Shown here one piece after another: positions 48,000-59,275 of a stretch of 64,000 nucleotides of DNA. Below the pieces are notes generated by a model, which had not been told where the DNA came from, ran no database searches, and worked only from the letters and a program-made list of their open reading frames with translations. Within the stretch, counting starts at the first letter, position 1. Every line of letters begins with the position of its first letter. A program made the translations under genes and the position numbers. This DNA comes from Lithospermum erythrorhizon (Eukaryota; Streptophyta; Magnoliopsida; Boraginales; Boraginaceae), in contig JADFUC010000113.1 in NCBI GenBank assembly GCA_019722365.1, positions 1 to 64,000 of the forward strand. Direction: 5' to 3'.

Positions 48000-49440
48000 C
48001 CAGTTCGAACATACTACCACGAACATTCGAAGCAACTGTGGTTACTATCCGGTCAAAGCACTGTGAGCCCCATAAAATCTGGAAAGACATGTCCCACACG
48101 AGGCACCTGGAGCCACCTCAAGGCTCAAAACCTACTCAACCGTAGTACTCACCATCCAACAAGATTTCTACACCCAGGTCATCCATGGAAGGAAGCCAAC
48201 CCAAATATGGGTCACATATCGATCCTGAAGATTCCTACATATCTGTCATGATGACTGGAATCACCACAATAGAAGAGTAGATAGCGTCTTTAACAAAAAT
48301 GGTGGAAGACATGGCCAAATACATATCATCGTGTGAGTCTGTATCTCATGGCGTGGGAAGATACATGATCAGCGAAGAACACATTCACAGCCAGAAGCCC
48401 TCGAGGACCTTAAATCATCAAGAGGCGCCTAGTTCCTTCAAGGATGTATCGGAGACACCTCTTACCCTACCATATCAAGCTTCAAGTATGTCCCATGGAC
48501 AACCAACAAAGGCAGTGAAGACCCCATGTATCTTAGCTGATGGGATCATACCAGCTGCACAACTTAGGGAATTCATATTAGGGTAATCAAAGTCACCCAA
48601 CACGAAGCAACACCTTCATATTATTATTTCAAGCATTGGGAACCAAGCAACAAATCACCTACTTCATAGAAACATGCAACAATGATGGAGCCGGTGGAGA
48701 TCACATGGCCAAGTAGTTACATCACATGGTCAAACGCTTGTACGACAATTAAGGGGAATGAATTGAAAGTGGTGACCGAGTCGGGGAACTGTGACCCACT
48801 AACAATAAGTAATAACCGAGCTGAAGTTCCTCAATCGCTTTTTCAAGTACTGTAATAACAATTAGCATGATAGAGCTAATCGGGTGCCAAGCAATGCCAA
48901 AGAGTCCGCCACTTACATCATCAACCTGTAGAGAAGCTTCGAAGCCTCAAGTGTGGGTGACGGACTCTTCGAAGTCATCGCCTATCAAGATGTGAGCATA
49001 CAAAGCTACGCATTGGGATCTGTGAATATACAAGCCATGCATCGATTCTAGGTACATTCCCCGGCAAGACATACTTCCCAAGAATTTCAAGCCTATCCAC
49101 CGAGTCATGACATGGAGGTGACCATAGGAGCCAACAAGGGAAAGGGTACTAACACATCAACAACTAACCCCATAAAGTGCCAAGTAATGTAAGCAAGTTA
49201 AGCCAGCGGATACATCCAAAGTTGAGAAGAAAGATGCATATGTTGTGACTTCCAAATCAACTAAGTTCTCTTTCAAGACCAAAAGAACAGAGGGAGGACT
49301 CAACCTTGGGGACAAGAAGCGCCTTACACTGAACGAGATGCAAGCAAAGGAGTACCCCTTCTTCGAGTCCGACATCCTCGACATGTTTGAAGAGCTGCTC
49401 AAGGCAAAACTCATTGAACTACTTGAGCCCAAGACTCCGT
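48000..49440 (+). pseudogene. Gag remnant of the Tat element
   Basis: Frames in this region translate to ILADGIIPAAQLREFILG (48525-48583), IETCNNDGAGGD (about 48665-48702) and FLNRFFKYC (about 48830-48855). These match Tat gag segments (xFxxxCNxxGxxxDxxxKQF; EFLNRFFxTRRxVxMxEL). The frame at 49245-49442 reads RLTLNEMQAKEYPFFESDIL followed by DMFEELLKAKLIEL, matching the (R)xxxLxEMQxKxYPFxDSDxxxMLxxLLxxKLIxL segment near the gag C-terminus. Stops separate the pieces. Confidence 0.75.
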
Positions 49441-51089
49441 AAGAGGCCAACGTAAGCACGTAACTGCATTCACGCAGGGCCCATCGCCAGTACACCCAAT
49501 AGAGGCGTCAGGTTCAGAGAAGCGTGATCGACTCCGCCTTGCGATCCATATCGCTGGGAGAAGCCACAAAGTCTTTGCGAACCACAACCCTCACCATCAT
49601 CAAACTACTGAACCCGGAATGTCAGTGGGGAGACTACCTATGACTCGATCATGAAGACCTGTAAGAGCTCCGCTTACATACACGTGGGAGATCGAAGACA
49701 CCACGTAGGCAAACAGCAGCCTCAGAGTACGCCAAAACATCTGTGAGGTCCCTGCACTGTGAGTCACCTTCACTGATGAAGACTTTTCATAAGAAGATGG
49801 TGACCACAACCAGCCGCTCTACGTATCTAGATATCTATGTGAAGTCAAAATTAAAGTGTGATACTAGCTGATTTTGTGGTCAAGAAATAACATCCTACTA
49901 ATTCATACACTCAAGCTGCTGGGCATTTCAACAGATGACCTGGAATAGACCCGCGTTGTAATACAAAGCTTTAACCAAGGCGGTCAACAAGCACTGAAGG
50001 TATATCTACACTCGGGTGATGTGGTTCGAGAAAACGCCACGGGATCCACGCGGAGGAATCCAAAGCCACTTACAACATATTACTAGGCAGACCATGGATC
50101 CACATCAACAATGTAGTACCCTCAACTCTACATCAACGCCAAGGTACTCAGCAAGGGATGGCATAGAATGGACGACAAAGCGTGATGAGCCCGCTCACTA
50201 TCAAGAGGCACGTCACGACGCCAAAGACTACCAAAGAGGAAACGTAATGAACCTTATCCCGCAGAAAGGCATTGCAGGCGCCCAGCAAATTTCTCACCGA
50301 ATCATCCCAACATGTATCTAAGTTAGTCATCAAGCACTCAAAGGACCTGACGCTACCATCGACACAGTAAAGGAGGTTGAATCCACAACACTCAAAGGCT
50401 CACTTAATAATCGGGAGCGACCAAAGATGGAAAGTACGGAACGACGAACCCCAAGGCTTACGCATCTCCTAGAAGTCAAAAGTAGTTACCATCCCACCAC
50501 CAAGGATGAAGTCATAGGAAACTACCACCGAGGTCACTTAAAAGCAAGGTATATGGCCTAAACGAAGCCCAGAATATGCTAAAATGAAAAGGGTACTCCA
50601 TCAAAAGCTCCACTACTGATTCCTCGATACACCCCTCAAGTCACCATCACAAGATTCGTCAAAAGGTTGTTGATCATCCCCAAACCAGAATTGGCAAAAG
50701 TTGCCTCCAAAGAAGTACGAATTACACCAACATCGAGACTCCTTAAAAACGTGGTAAGACGGCCGGAAATACCCAACCAAACAAGAGAAAGTATATCAAA
50801 GCGTCAAAGCAAATTTTAAGCCTCATAAGAAGCCATCCTCACCATGACAGTCGACACCGAGCAACAAATGAGGAGTGTCCCACTCAACCCGCAAGGCGAG
50901 AAGATTCTCGTAGCACATAACTATCAAGAAAAGTGATCACCTAAGACGATTCGACGCATCCTCAAGTTAAGAACAAGTTAAAAGCCACAAGGGATTTAAC
51001 TCAAAGAAGTCAACCTAGGCACAACAGAATGCCCAGAACCCACTTATGTTAGTGCTCTCCGATTCTGCCAGCAGGCGTAATACGCTTCC

Positions 51090-51720
51090 TCAAGCCATTG
51101 AAGTTCCGAGATGTTTTTGCATGGACATATACATAAATGCCATGGCTCGATCCAAAAGTAACAGTGCATCACTGGGGCTTTATAAGCAAAGGCAAAATCC
51201 GTCATAGGGCAACGAAGGTTCCGACCAGAGTTAGTCCCATTCATAGAACCAAAGGCCAACAAATTGATCGATGTGGGATTTATACGGGAGGTGGTATACC
51301 CCACTTGGTTGTCAAACATTGTCCTAGTACGCAAGAAGAATGGACAACCGGCATGCTGTGACTTAAAGACTAATCACGCCGTGTCCCAAGGACTCCATTT
51401 CCCACCTCCTATTCCAAAGCTCATGATAGATGCAACCACGGGACATGAAACATTAACCTTCATTGATGGATCCTCGGGGTACAAGCAAATCCGAATGGCC
51501 CCAAAGCAATGAGGAGCCTTCACAAGACTGCACTCGAAGCGAGTATATCGCTATTAAAGTCATGCCCTTTGGGACTCAGTTAACGTGCGGGCCAGCTTAC
51601 CAATGGGCTATGTAAAAGATATTTGATGCCATCACGCATAAGAACGCCCAAAGGTTATATGGATCTTAATTCGGTGGTCAAATCTCACGTAAGAGAAGAC
51701 CAATTACTTCCAGATCTAAG
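51090..51720 (+). pseudogene. Gypsy reverse transcriptase remnant
   Basis: The frame at 51137-51361 reads MPWLDPKVTVHHWGF, matching the (DVFAWxxxD)MPGIDPxVxxHxL lead-in. The frame at 51264-51512 reads IDVGFIREVVYPTWLSNIVL, then KKNGQ, then LMIDATTGHETLTFIDGSSG and YKQIRMAP, almost unchanged from the Tat RT consensus. The catalytic YVDD lies at about 51656-51690, where the sequence translates to YMDL, so the catalytic centre is lost. Confidence 0.87.
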
Positions 51721-51969
51721 ACTCAGGTTTGAACGACTCTCAAAGCGATACCGCCGGGCATGCATCCCTCAAGGTTGAGGCACACGGGAAGTTTCGTTTC
51801 AATAAAGACGCTGAACCGAGATTGAACAAGAAAAAGATCGATGCAATAGTGGTAATGCCAGAGCCAGCACCGCATGCACTCGTAGCCCGGAAGGAAAGCT
51901 GCCTATCTTCGACGCCGCTATCAAATCTAAGCAGAAGTTGCCATCCAGAAAGCGCATCGGGATGAATAA

Positions 51970-52340
51970 GTGGCACCCCATATGCCTGGGAAGATCTCCG
52001 TTGCAGGTTTCCGTGATGTCAAAACCTACCTCATGAGCCATCCGGTCTTGGTTGCACCCATCCAAGGCAAACCACTTATTCTATGTACCGCATACAAACG
52101 GGCCAAGAGGGCGTTATTAGCACAAGAAAATGAAGAAGGGAAGGAGAACGCACTCTACTATTTCAGCCGGAGGATGGCCCCGAACAAGTTGAAGTATACA
52201 CCCATTGATAAGCTGTGCCTAGCCCTAATCTTTGCCATACAAAAGTTGAAGCACTACTTCCAAGCTCATACCATCCGATTAATTTCAAAGGCAAACCCCG
52301 GTCAAGTACGTGTGATTTTAATACCGTACCGGCCAACCGC
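51970..52340 (+). pseudogene. Gypsy RNase H remnant (first)
   Basis: The frame at 51970-52374 reads VKTYLMSHPVLVAPIQGKPL and later ENALYYFSRRMAPNKLKYTP followed by IDKLCLALIFAIQKLKHYFQ, matching the RNase H domain that follows gypsy RT (LxxPPVLxxPxxGxPLxLYL...AIYYxSxxLxxxExRYxxxExxxLALxxAxxKLRxYFxxH). It is a continuous 134-codon frame and the best-kept part of the element. Confidence 0.85.
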
Positions 52341-52679
52341 TTGGCTAGGTCAACCCATGTACCAGCCAGCTTGAGATTTTCTATAGCCTTAGAAGGTCGC
52401 CATGATCAAGTGTTGGCCGACTTTTCTACCGTATCATCCTCTTTACCCGCCGAAATGGAGCTTACAGGAGTTTCCAGATGAAAGACAATAACATGTAGAC
52501 GATGCACTCTCATGAAAGATGTATTTCTGATGAGGCTACTCATCAAGAAGCGCATTTAGCCGGAGTAGATTATTCACTCAACAGAGCTCTCACTCTACTC
52601 TTACTCCTTAAAACAGAAATGCTCAAACAATGTAGCAGAGTACCAAGCAGATTTATATCGATTTATTAAAGCATCGAAG

Positions 52680-53010
52680 CTGTATTATACATTAACTGGA
52701 AATCTATGGGGATTCACAACTAGTCATCAACCAGCTAATAGGGGACTATGAAGTCAGAAAACCGAAATTAATCTCATATCACGTATATGCTAAAAGATTA
52801 CTATAGTCTATGGACTTGGTCTCAATTAAGCATGTCCCCAAGAGGATCAACAAACAAGTGGACGCTCTCGCAGGCTTAGCCTCCTCTTTGACTTTCCTAG
52901 GAGCAGAAATCAAAGTACTGGTATGTGAAAAATGGGTGTCACCACCCATGTTCGACGCACAAGAGTACGAAGAAGAAGAAAAGGAAGAAAGCATGTCCAT
53001 AGTCACGCCT
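52680..53010 (+). pseudogene. Second RNase H-like segment of the Tat element
   Basis: Translation near 52697-52800 gives LEIYGDSQLVINQLIGDYEV, with the GDSxLV(I)xQ motif typical of the additional RNase H domain of Tat elements. The frame at 52810-53073 continues with VSIKHVPKRINKQVDALAGL ASS, matching (F)xxxHVPRxxNxxADALAxLAS, where the catalytic Asp of ADAL stands as VDAL. A stop near 52806 separates the two. Confidence 0.75.
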
Positions 53011-53189
53011 CCGTGTAGTAAAGATCGAAATAGCTCTCACCGACTACCTACAATACGGAAGGCTCCCATTTAATCTCTTGGGTGGTAGATATCACGAGGA
53101 GAACTCCACGCTTCCTATATTACAACCATACTGCTTAGGAAAGTCTGGGGAAGGCTCCTATGCTAGCTTCAGAAGAACAAATGACATTT

Positions 53190-54050
53190 AGGGTTACATT
53201 CCAAAATATGCTCACCAATCCGGAGTAAAGTTGCATTTTCAAATCAAGAGAATGGGATACTATTGGCCCACCATGGTGAAGGATTGCATGGATCATGCAA
53301 AATCATGCAAGCCACGTTAGTTCCATGCAAATTTCATCCATCAACCACCGGAGCCACTGCATCTTAAAATAGCATCATGGCCCTTTGATTCGTGGGGACT
53401 AGACATGGTCAGACCAATGCCCGAATCAGTAGAAGGACACAAATTTGCCACATCCTCGCCACTACGTGACATTCAAATGGGTGTTTGTACCCACCGTTAA
53501 GTGAGTTAGCGAGGAAGTCGTCGGCGTCATCAAGTCTAACCTCATCTATCGTTATTAAGTCCTTACATCATCACGTATAACGGGAAGTCATCACAACAAG
53601 CCGATAGTCGAATTTATCTACCAAATTGAGTTCAAGAAGTAAATTCACTCATTCATGGCTCACCCAGAAGACAATGGTTGTGCGTAAGCCTTCAACAAGA
53701 CCCTCCGTATCATCCCGGCATGCAGTTGCTCAAAGAATAATTGGCACAAGAAAATGTAAGAAGCGCCATGAGGACCACTTATCAGACGCCAACACAGGCT
53801 ACCCCATACCCGTTGGTCTACGGGGTTGAAGTTGTTCTCCCACTAGAAGTCCAAATTCTATCTCTTAGAGTGGTAGCTGAACGGCAGCCCACCTACAGCC
53901 AGTTTGTTCGATCGCTAGAGTTGGATCCACTGGATTTAATAACGGCTTGGGCACAACAAAGATTAAATGTTACCGCCTCGGATCTTAAAGTCATACAACA
54001 AGAAGGTTCCTCACAACAAATCTACCAAATATAGATACGGTGTCATATCA
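53190..54050 (+). pseudogene. Gypsy integrase remnant
   Basis: Bases 53240-53420 translate to KRMGYYWPTMVKDCMDHAKS, then after a stop FIHQPPEPLHLKIASWPFDS and WGLDMV, covering the zinc-binding region (GYYWPTMxxDxxxxxxxCxxCQ) and the start of the core (WPFxxWGxDxxGP). The frame at 53741-54034 reads TPYPLVYGVEVVLPLEVQIL SLR, the well-known end of the core. The zinc-region cysteines are partly lost. Confidence 0.85.
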
Positions 54051-57000
54051 AGAGACCCAATCCATATATCGGTGAAGAATGAAAATGGTACATAAATGGT
54101 AATGGACCATAAGATGTGCAAAAAAGTCTATACCAATGGATCATATTTGTTAGTTGATTAAGATGGACAAAAGGTGGGACCCATAAATGGTCGATACCTA
54201 AGTCGGTACTACCCATAAAATCAAGAAAAGGATGCTCATTGACACGAGCCTAAACTGTCTACTATCTCCCTAACACGAGAATAAATTGTCTATGACCTCT
54301 CAAGTGAAAGCATTAAACACCTAACATACTCACGGCTTAGCTCAAAATATTTCATCATGAACTATGCTCTGGGCTTCGATCCCCGTGGCAACTCACAGGT
54401 ATTTAGGTACCAACATACCAGGCTCAACCATAACCTCGCAAACTCTTTTGTTCTCCTTCAAAAGGAGATAAGAAGATTAGCATCATACTAAAACGGTTAT
54501 AGAACTAAAATGAAGACAAATAAAATTTTACTAAATCAAGAACAAGAACTAAAGTACATCAATAGAAAAGGCCACGCTAACAACCATCCAAGAATACATT
54601 TAAAAAGATAAAAGATGAAAATTGTGCCAAAAAGTGGATATGTTCAAGCGTGTCCACTGAGATCCTAAACACACCTCCATATCCAGGTAATAAGCACAAA
54701 CATCTGTAGTACTCTATAGAGCTTGGTCAATCGTAGCAACCTCACGGGTCCGTGCTTACCGCTGAACCAAGCAGGCACCTAACAATACTGGTGCAAAGCT
54801 CAACACGATGAGCAGCCACATCTCTCTCTTATCCAGGCGCTCCTCCGCGTGACCTACGATTAGTCAGACTGATGAAGTCGCCGTCACCGTGAAAGCCACT
54901 GGCTGAGCATCCGCGAAGAAGGCACCATATGTAGAAGACTGCCTCAACCGCACCTCTCGGGTTAATGAATCCATGCAATCAATCCAACGGAAGAAGTTAA
55001 CAGGCATTACTCATCATTTGGAACTCGTGGTCGACCTCGCCGCCTCCAACCGCTTCAAAAGACTTCATTCATCTCTACTGAGCACCGCCTTGTCACATAC
55101 GTAACCATACAAGATAACCCATCTGGGGCGATAGGTGATCGGCAACCGTATTCCCACGCCAGTAGGTGTACTCATAAAAAGAGCGTACTCAGAGAGAAGA
55201 CATGGGCCACCCACAAGCAACCAAAAAACAAGGGCCAAAAGAAGAGAAAAACAGAGACAAAAAGATAGAAATACACTCCAATACTTTGCAAAAGAGATAA
55301 AAAAAGGACGAAGCGTCCAATGAGCGCCCCCAAGCTAAAGAAGAAAAAGGGGAGTCCTGAAGCAACCAATGAAAGCATGCATGAACGCATCACTCAAAAC
55401 AAAAAGCCTGCATCACTCAAAAGCCAGAGGTCTGGAGTCCTACCAACTCAACCCTAAATCAAGATCCCAACGGAGCATATGTCGCCACAATGGTCGGGAC
55501 TCAGCAAAAGGATCAAGATCAAGAGTCAAGTGGATCAACTGTAAATGACCACGCACTGCAAAGCAAACAAGACCTCAACTCAACCTGTAGAATGGGATAT
55601 TACATCACTAAAAAACTCAAGGCCTGTAGTCGCACTAACTCAATACCGACCAAGATCCCAAATTGAGATATGTCGCCGTATGGCCGGACTCAAAGAACGA
55701 GTGGATCAAGATCAAGAGTCAAGCGGATCAACAGAAGACCACTACACTGAAGAATGAAGCAAGATCCCGACTCCAAATCAAGAATGTAGAGTCTCAGATC
55801 ACTCAAAGCTGAGGTCCGGAGTCCTACCAACTCAACCCCGAACCAAGATCCCAACGAGCATATACGCCACAAGCGGTCGGGACTCAACAGTGGATCACGA
55901 TCAAAGGCCAATCGATCAATTCAGAAGACCACCCATTCAGAACGAAGGCAGTCCCAGCTCAACTCACAAAGTGGCACTATCCTACTCAAAAGCCAAAGGT
56001 CTGGAGTCCTACCAACTCAACCACGAATCAAGATCCAAACGGAGCATATGTCGCCACAAGGGTCGGGACTCAGCAAATGGATCATGATCAAGAGCCAAGA
56101 CAACTTTATATCACTACCTTACCTAAGAAAGTAACCCCAAATCTCTCAGAACACAGGGATGCATACATGGCATGTGGAAGCAAAGAACGCAGTAGTAGTA
56201 CATTGAAAGTATTTCACTCATACAAGACACTAAATAAATAGTGGGACAAACCGCAACTGTGATATCTAACAAATTGCCCACGACTTCTCACGGGTCAAGA
56301 CGAATCGTAGTCTTTCAAGACCTCAAGGGATTCATTATGGTTCTCGCTGCATTTAACAAGGAAGGAGATATTCCCTAAAGACTATAAGCAAGCAAAAAAC
56401 GGATCAGCCATGCAAAATAGTCAAACAGAGGGTCCAAATAAATTTAAAAAATCAAGAAACAATTCATAGACATATTGGACCCCTATGGGAACGTCCCATC
56501 CAAATTTCAAGTCACTCCGATGAGCCAATCAACGGGATCATTCAAAATTCAACAAAAATCGAAGACGGGGTTTTCCAGGGTGCATGCAAATAATTATGAA
56601 AAGTATTAGATTTTTATTCTAATTAAACCCTAATTTGATTAATATATTGCATGAGGGGTATTATGTTCACCTACCCATGATGAAATTCATGAAGAACTAA
56701 AGAACATAAGGTGAAAGCTTTACCTGAATGGAGATCATTTAAGATATTTGGGAATTCATGAAGAATTAAAGAACATAAAGCTTTAATTCGAATGAAGATC
56801 ACAAGATACGCAGAAGTAGCCGAACTCGTGATTTTACAAATGTATCACCTCGAAACACAAAGAGGATTCCCAGTTATCAACAAGCATCAACACATAAGAA
56901 AAGAAGCAAAAAAAGAAAAAAAGTATTTCGAACCAATGAGGTTCAAAATTAAAGGAAAAAAAGAAAAATATTTTTGAACCACTCGTCTCTAAAATATCCT

Positions 57001-57762
57001 AAGTGGGGGAAGCAAAGGACAAAAATATACGATCTGCACTTATATGTAATTTTTTAAACATCAAGATCGAGGAAGAGAAGAATTTTTACTCACCTTATTT
57101 TATGACGCGGCGATGCCTCCCCTACGAAGATGATGATTTTATGGTCGATGCAGCACAAAGTGTCATCTTACGAGAAGTGGTTTATGTAAAGTGAACTGCA
57201 CTTAAGACCAAAAGATGTCCAATAAGACAAAACAAGACGATTCCTAGCCCTTTATTTTCGAAAATCACAAGGCATACGGGGCGTATGGTTCGCCATCCCG
57301 TCCAACCCAACATCACCCTCCACCAAGGGTCCTCAAGTACATCAAGAGCCCGAAATCATATCACCAATTTTCACTATACTAGTGTAAAATTGAATCTTCC
57401 ATATATTTTATTATGACATAAATTCATAATAAAATTCTATCCATGAGAATTAATTTTTTCTTATACATCCTCGGGATCGGAAATTAAATCCCTTAAAACA
57501 AGACCCTGACATAATATTAAATTTATGTCAGGATATATCTAAGATGACAATTAATTTCTTAAATTAGAAATTAAATTGTGCCACAACGTATCCAACACCG
57601 CCTCAAAAAAATCCATCAAATTACAAGGTCCGAAAGAGTACGAAGTCGACAAGTTTAAATACGAGGCTACACCAAATAACCACGTTTTACCAGAAGTTCG
57701 GGCGAAGTTTTAACACCTACATTAATTTACTACGTATGTGCCTGTTCATGAGGCATTTGTAA
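54051..57762 (+). other. Non-coding 3' region of the Tat element
   Basis: Tat elements commonly carry a long stretch between integrase and the 3' LTR. Here it holds no recognisable domain. Short frames near 55135-55400 are rich in Lys and Gln and have no family match I can name. A tandem array lies at 55424-56100, and two hairpin-forming repeats lie at 57405-57435 and 57505-57532. Confidence 0.55.
55424..56100 (+). repeat. Tandem array, four units of 178-200 bp
   Basis: Units start near 55424, 55604, 55804 and 55982. Each contains ggtctggagtcctaccaact, caagatcccaacggagcata, tgtcgccacaa-ggtcgggac and a tail close to ggatcaagatcaagagtcaa. The second unit is the most diverged. The array lies in the non-coding 3' region of the Tat element. 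Confidence 0.85.
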
Positions 57763-59275
57763 ATAGTGTAAATTAAATTAAATTAAATTAATAATATTAA
57801 ATTTTGTGGATTTATTAATTGAATTAATTTACAACCAATCACACGACGACACGTATGACAGGTTTCTACCCAGCCCAATTAACGAAGACACGAAATAATA
57901 GGTTCTCGGGATTCAGCTAATCAAAATTGTTTTTAGGTTAAAGTTAGGATTTTATGTTAATTAAACCTAACTTTAAATCTAGAATAGAGTTTTCGAATAT
58001 ATGTCTCGCCTTAAATTAATGCACAAGAAATGTCGTCACCTAATGAACTACTCTCACCTAGTAACCCTGTGAAAGAGGCTTCTATTTCACTTTGAGACTG
58101 TTCGGCTAAAGACTGACGATCCGTATTATGCCTCAACAATCCAAATGATCAACGGTCTAGATCGCAATCCACTTAAAAATGGATCAACCAATCAAAAGAA
58201 GGCCCGAAAGCCTATAAATACCATATTCAAGAAGAATTAATAAGTCAGTCAAGTTAAGACACAAGAAGCTTCCAAGCGCAAAGAGGTGGGAAAAGCTATA
58301 GAAAGTTTTGAAGAAGCAGCACGCTGTAAGCACCCTCAAGGACCGTGAAGCCTGCTGATTCAAGGCCGAGATCACCAGATACTACACCCTAAATAGGCGC
58401 TCAAGATTGGGGCGAAGGGAACATTGCATGTAAGAACCTCAAAAGTTTACGAGAGTTGAGTTGTCAATCCAACATTTAAATCCAAATGTTGTACATTACG
58501 TTGCTTAAGGCCTCAGAGTAAATTAAGTAGGATCAAACCGCTAAGCCCTAATCTCATATTCAAAGATAGGGCACAAAGCGAAGCTATAAATGCCCTTTCT
58601 CGCATAGAACCCCGAATTACGAAACTACAAGGTCGATCCAGCCAAGACTACGCTGCTAAAGCTCCTGAACTAGTCCATCGACACGGAGACAAGCTACTGA
58701 AGCATCCCGGCTACGACCATAACCAAAGTCTACATACGTTAACTCATATCGAAGAAGGGCCTCGGCTACCCTTGTCAGCCCCATATCAAAAGGGCCCCGG
58801 TTATACCAGTCAGCCCCATATCAAAGAAGAGTCCAAGTGCCACACTAGTCAATCCCAAATCAGTTAAGGACACGGCCACACCAAATTTCCAAATCAAGTG
58901 AGGGTCAAGGCGATACCAGTTAGCCCATATTACAAGGATTAAAGTCCATGACCAAATATCAAGTCTACACACAACCATTATCTAGACTGCCAGAAGACCA
59001 CGGTGTTCGGACCATATTCAAGTCAAGCACTAAGACTCCGCCCCAGCCCTGCCCGAACACATATCCAAGTCAGACCCAAGCTCAAATGAGCTCGAAATAT
59101 ATCAAGTCAAGTATACTAGACGCCAAAGATACATAGAAGATACAATTAGACCGATAGTCGAACTCAATCAAGAGTAAATTCTAATTGTGAGTATTTCTCC
59201 CAAAAGGGTTTTATTATTATTTAATGCAATATAAATAATAAAATCTTTCTTTGCATTATATATACCAACTTTGCA
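57763..59275 (+). repeat. Right LTR of the Tat element
   Basis: It shares order and wording with the left LTR from tagtgtaaat at its start to taaataataaaatctttct near its end, closing near ttgca at 59275. It is about 630 bases shorter, mainly because the block 47042-47583 has no counterpart, and the minisatellite has fewer units. The two LTRs differ by many substitutions and small indels, so the insertion is old. Confidence 0.75.

Larger units (their letters stand above)
45783..59275 (+). mobile_element. Ty3/gypsy retrotransposon of the Tat type, degenerate
   Basis: Two diverged LTRs (45783 to about 47925 and 57763 to 59275) enclose gag remnants, RT, an RNase H, a second RNase H-like segment, integrase and then a long non-coding 3' region (about 54050-57760). 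RT before integrase is the Ty3/gypsy order. The extra RNase H-like domain and the long 3' region are features of the Tat lineage. Stops and frameshifts interrupt every domain, so the element is dead. At 13.5 kb its size is normal for this lineage. The outermost bases of both LTRs are uncertain. Confidence 0.85.

Noticed and set aside
49157..49495. 112-residue minus-strand frame
   Set aside because: It lies opposite the plus-strand gag segment RLTLNEMQAKEYPFFESDIL, which is the real coding trace; the minus frame is a shadow.
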